Shown: piece after piece, positions 60,564 through 64,000 of the stretch
Layout: each line of letters opens with the position of its first letter
Numbering within the stretch: position 1 is the first letter of the stretch
From: Episyrphus balteatus
Lineage: Eukaryota > Arthropoda > Insecta > Diptera > Syrphidae
Reading direction: 5' to 3'
NCBI RefSeq assembly: GCF_945859705.1
Contig: NC_079135.1
Coordinates: 109,518,288 to 109,582,287, forward strand
Length of the DNA stretch: 64,000 bases
Notes under the pieces: model-generated
What the model saw: only the letters and a program-made list of their open reading frames with translations
Databases searched by the model: none
What the model was told of the DNA's origin: nothing
Translations under genes and position numbers: made by a program

Positions 60564-62098
60564 AAAAATGTGTGATGTTTAATTTCGTTAAAGGTTCAGT
60601 AAGACTTCTTATAAACATTAAAAGTGTTTTTCAAGTTGCACTCGTAGAAACTTAAAGTGTATGATATTTTTAGACTCATTATTTTAAAGTTTAAAATTTT
60701 TAGTACGTAGCTTCTATAACGCATCTCTAGTAATAATAAAAGCTTTACCGAAGTTATTTACGTTGTTTGGGGTCCAAAAAACAGTTTAATTTTATAAACT
60801 TGTTTGTATATATTTTGCAAATTGTGAATTTTCATCTTCTTTCATGATTTCGATAATGTTTCTAAGCTCCGCTTTAAACTAGATGTAACGAAGTATACGA
60901 ATAGCTTTTGTAAGGACTTCTAAAGGTTCTTTTACCAGTCCAAACCTTATAAAAGTCTCTATTTTGACGTTATATTTGAAAAAATTACTTTTGCCTCCTA
61001 TAAAATCACTGTGGAAGGAAGCTTTATAGAAAACTTACGCAAGCAATAACTTTCCAGATGCTGATACCTTTTTTTCTTAAATGCTCCAAAAAGTTGTACA
61101 ATATTTGACTTCTATGCAAAGTTTACTTCCGAATGAAGCTTTATAGATGTATTATAGAAGCAATTACATATTCCATTTTTACCAGAGTTGTAAAAAATAT
61201 TTGCTGTCACTTTTCAATCAATTCGACTCCACTGTAAATTGTCGTCAATGACTGACAGTCAGACCAGACAGATTATAGCGGCATGACGGCGGCGGCGGCA
61301 ATGGCCGGCAAAAAAAAAAACTGACAGGGTGGCGGCTATTAACACAGAAAAATAAAATTAAACAAAAAGCAAAAAAAAAAACACACAAAACCTATTGTAT
61401 GTTAATTGTGTGATTTAATCGCGGGAGAACAAATTTATTCTGTTTTTATTTTTATTTATTTTTTTGTTGTCTTTTTTTTTTTTTAATTTTATTATTAGCG
61501 AGAAAAAGTCTGAAAACTAATAACGCAATTAATTAGCTAGAATGTATCTGGCAATGTTTATAAATTGTAGATACATAAATATCTTGTAGATTATAGGCGG
61601 GTTTATAAGATAGGTATAGAAAAAAAATTTATGATTATACGAATGGGGATTTGAACAGAGATACAAAAAAAAAAAAATAAAAATAAAAATGAATAAATAT
61701 CCAAAGAGTCATTAAGGCTAAGCGAGTGGTAATTAAGCTGGGACAAGGTTAGCATGTTAAACTGTCGGACTTAATTAAGTTAACTGACTTAATGCGAAAA
61801 GATGTGTTTTGTATATACTTAAGTATTCAAATGATATTTAAATAAATGATATAGCTTTTTTGAAATACCAAAGAGATTCGTATGTTAAGTTTTTTTTTTT
61901 TTTTAAGGAAATTTACGATTGTAATAAAGATTCATAGAATTAGACTACAAAATTAAGCCAATAAATTGGGAACAAAGCATTTTTCTTTTCATCAAAAGAA
62001 TTCATTGTGCCTTGGAGTGATAATAAATATATTAACTCAAATAATTTATATTCTGATCGGTGTGTTTTTACCAGAGAATACTTATTTATGATATAATT
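59319..62098. other. AT-rich stretch with an A34 tract and a degenerate GCTTCTA family
   Basis: An A34 homopolymer spans 60,529-60,562. From about 60,455 to 61,160, words such as AAAGCTTCTAAAAGACTTCT, GAAGCTTTATAGA and GGACTTCTAAAGG recur irregularly. A short GC-rich patch with GACGGCGGCGGCGGC lies at about 61,285. No gene is supported. Confidence 0.55.
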
Positions 62099-62415
62099 TA
62101 TCGATTAATCTAAATATCGATTTTTTTTAATATCGATTACTTTTCGATACATTGGACATCTTTTAGTATTATTAGTCGGAGAGTACTTTAAGCTTACATT
62201 CGTAACAAGATAATTACTTTCTATGCGGAAAAATCGATATTATTGTTGTTCGATATTTGTGATCGATATGATAAGAATCGATATTTTTTCACTTTCCCGT
62301 CCCCAGGTCGATAAATTTGTTTTTTAGATTACTGAAAAGATTATTATTATTCGATATTTTTTTTTCATTATTCGATAACGATTAATATCGATATTGTTAG
62401 TTAGTATCGATATTT
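62099..62415. promoter_or_regulatory. Dense CGATA / TATCGATA cluster
   Basis: At least 13 CGAT cores occur in about 317 bp (for example near 62,100, 62,116, 62,132, 62,234, 62,263, 62,279, 62,372, 62,388 and 62,406). At least two are exact TATCGATA, the DREF octamer. CGATA clusters are the known binding pattern of the fly insulator protein BEAF-32. The cluster could also be another locally amplified word. Confidence 0.45.
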
Positions 62416-63028
62416 TTTTTACTTTCAATACAAATTAGTTAGATTGCGGAAAAGATAATTAAGAAGGTCAAATGAATGCATTCAGCACCAGTTAATAATA
62501 CATAAATACTTCTCCCATATCCTCCTTATATTAAATATTGAATTTATTAAAAGGCACTTCAGTGTAATGTACATAAATCAAAAGTCCTTGAACGGAACTT
62601 AAGACTTTAATTCTTTTGAAGTCAAACTTGACTCATAAACCATTGCAATTGAAACGGAATATTTCAATTGACTACTTGAAAATCAAAGAGATTCAGCTCA
62701 AAAAACACTTAAATTTTAATTCAGAATATAAGATCTCTAGCTAAGTGGGGTTTGTAGAGAGGAAGCTTAACATTTCAAAAGTTATGTGTTTTGAGTTTTT
62801 CTAAAAAACTTTTGAAGTTGAAAGTGTCTTAAAAGCTTACCGAAAGAGACATTTTCTAATGCGCCGTCAAGAAATATTTGTTTTTGTAATGTGCGAATCA
62901 ATGGAACACTGGTGAGCAAACTTATTGCAACAGGAATCAAATTAAATGTTTATTGTGTGCTGAATTGGAATTCCGGAGTCAAAAATCTCGTATTTTGCTT
63001 TACATTTTCTTTTTTCTCAGTGAGCCTG
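62416..63028. other. AT-rich stretch, no gene seen
   Basis: No recognisable feature between the CGATA cluster and the terminal-repeat element that starts at 63,029. Confidence 0.6.
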
Positions 63029-63458
63029 CACAGAGAAAAATAGACAACATAAAATAGAACAAAAACAATAAGATTTCTCTATGGTTTTCATCCAAGAAGG
63101 AAACCTTATTAAAACAATCGGGTTTTCCTTATTGTTTTAAAATATGCAAAAAAATAAAAAAAACGATGACCAGGCTGGGAATCGAACTGGAGACTTCAAA
63201 TCATTAGTCGCCCACCTTACCACCTGAACCAACCTGCCATGAAAATATTGATCGCGATTTTTGTTCTAGTGCTAAGTTGCAAAAAAAAATAACTTTTCAG
63301 TCAAATTTTAATAAGATTTTCTCTATAAAAATAATAAGAAATCTCCTTAAAAAAACCTTATCAATCGTTGATTTTAATAAGATTTCCTTATGAAATGTAT
63401 GGAAGGTAAAACAATATGGCAATCTGTTAGTTTTTAGCGGGTCATATTTTTCTCTGTG
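63029..63458. mobile_element. 430-bp terminal-inverted-repeat element enclosing a tRNA-like sequence
   Basis: CACAGAGAAAAATA at 63,029-63,042 is the exact complement of the sequence at 63,445-63,458. Inside, AATAAGATTT(T)CTCTAT and CCTTATT-type words repeat in both halves. TG borders both outer ends as a direct pair, but a longer target duplication is not evident, so the superfamily is not assigned. There is no open frame of note. The interior carries the tRNA-like sequence at 63,168-63,238. Confidence 0.7.
63168..63238 (-). ncRNA. tRNA-like sequence with intact A and B boxes
   Basis: On the minus strand, TGGTTCAGGTGG (63,220-63,231) fits the RNA polymerase III A box TRGYNNARNNG. AGTTCGATTCC (63,178-63,188) differs from the B box GGTTCGANTCC only at its first base. 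Length (71 nt) and box spacing are tRNA-like. The T-stem and acceptor stem do not pair well, and the anticodon arm would be GACT/AGTC with a 10-nt loop, so it is not a functional tRNA. It is probably a tRNA-derived module captured in the surrounding element, or the head of an older SINE. Confidence 0.5.
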
Positions 63459-64000
63459 TGGACTCATGATGGATTGCCCGAAATATACAAATTACTGTTT
63501 CTGTTTTGACAAGAGACACATTTTCATACAAATGCGTTCTGACAGTTTGCTATCTAAACAAGTTTACACTCGCTTGTTTGGCAAGCTTGACAGTTGCGTG
63601 TTTAGTTCTTCACAAACCAGTTAAATTATTTGGATATAATGTTTTGACATTTTGATCTAAAAGCAACTCTCAATGAAGACTAAATATCTATTTATTATAC
63701 AAAACTAAATAACAAGCTCATAAAATGCAAATGTAATATAAATAAGTTCACATATTTTCATACACTTCATTTCTTATGAAGTTTTATTGAAGTTTGTCAC
63801 GCAACATATTTTTTTTTTCTAGGACAACAAAATAATTGCATGTTGCACCCATAACATAATGCAACATTTTATTAAAAACAAAAAATGATATTATCATAAA
63901 ACATCAAAGTGAAGTTGTATAAAAAAAAAGTAGCAATTATTTGTAACATAAATCTCTTTATCGTAACGTAGCTATCTGTCAATCGAAAAATTGCGTGAAA
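63459..64000. other. AT-rich stretch, no gene seen
   Basis: TGACAG-type words occur near 63,540, 63,587 and 63,645. Nothing else was recognised up to the right edge. Confidence 0.55.

Overview
This is a strongly AT-rich, gene-poor piece of a eukaryotic nuclear genome, most likely from an arthropod and plausibly a fly. The evidence is long A/T homopolymers, many GAC/GTC, CAG, CT and CATA microsatellites, several non-autonomous DNA transposons with recognisable target-site duplications, and words matching insect regulatory motifs (CTCF-like, TATCGATA, TAATTA, GCCAT, K-box). Nothing looks prokaryotic or viral. The species cannot be fixed from sequence alone. No complete protein-coding gene could be supported. 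The longest open frames (about 190 and 209 codons) lack an ATG start and have low-complexity translations with no recognisable domain. The window reads as a large intron or intergenic regulatory desert.

Layout. A possible last exon sits at 61-171, with a polyadenylation-like signal and a CTCF-like core after it. From 0.8 to 11 kb the DNA is AT-rich, with clusters of TTTGACAG/CTGTCAAA, an old two-copy duplication (4.66-5.14 kb), a TAATTA cluster (about 6 kb), a degenerate CAATCGATTTTAAAC family (7.2-7.6 kb) and a GTGATACA family (10.6-11.1 kb). At 13.1-13.7 kb a unit of about 210 bp is triplicated, is full of TATCACAG and contains a perfect 51-bp palindrome. Less AT-rich islands lie at about 12.0-12.9, 21.4-22.0, 24.4-25.2 and 33.2-33.8 kb. 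At 26.7-27.05 kb there is a 164-bp-period tandem repeat, followed by an orphan coding-like frame at 27.2-27.4 kb.

Four terminal-inverted-repeat elements were delimited: a 238-bp MULE-like MITE with a 9-bp duplication (29,098-29,335), a 986-bp PIF/Harbinger-like element with TTA duplications (45,579-46,564), a 763-bp Tc1/mariner-like element with TA duplications (48,944-49,706), and a 430-bp element enclosing a tRNA-like sequence with intact A and B boxes (63,029-63,458). Further repeats include a palindromic K-box minisatellite (57.2-57.7 kb), a 10-bp minisatellite (58.9-59.3 kb) and a CGATA cluster (62.1-62.4 kb).

The most unusual property is that separate kilobase-scale blocks each carry their own short recurrent word, often on one strand: GTCACAAT at 34.8-36.2 kb, TGTGGATTGTATT at 38.5-39.2 kb, GGGGTCCTAA at 54-55.2 kb, CGATA at 62.1-62.4 kb and TATCACAG at 13 and 57 kb. 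These look like either decayed satellites or homotypic binding-site clusters. Good CTCF-consensus matches, best at 44,801-44,815, fit a regulatory landscape. All functional readings are inference.
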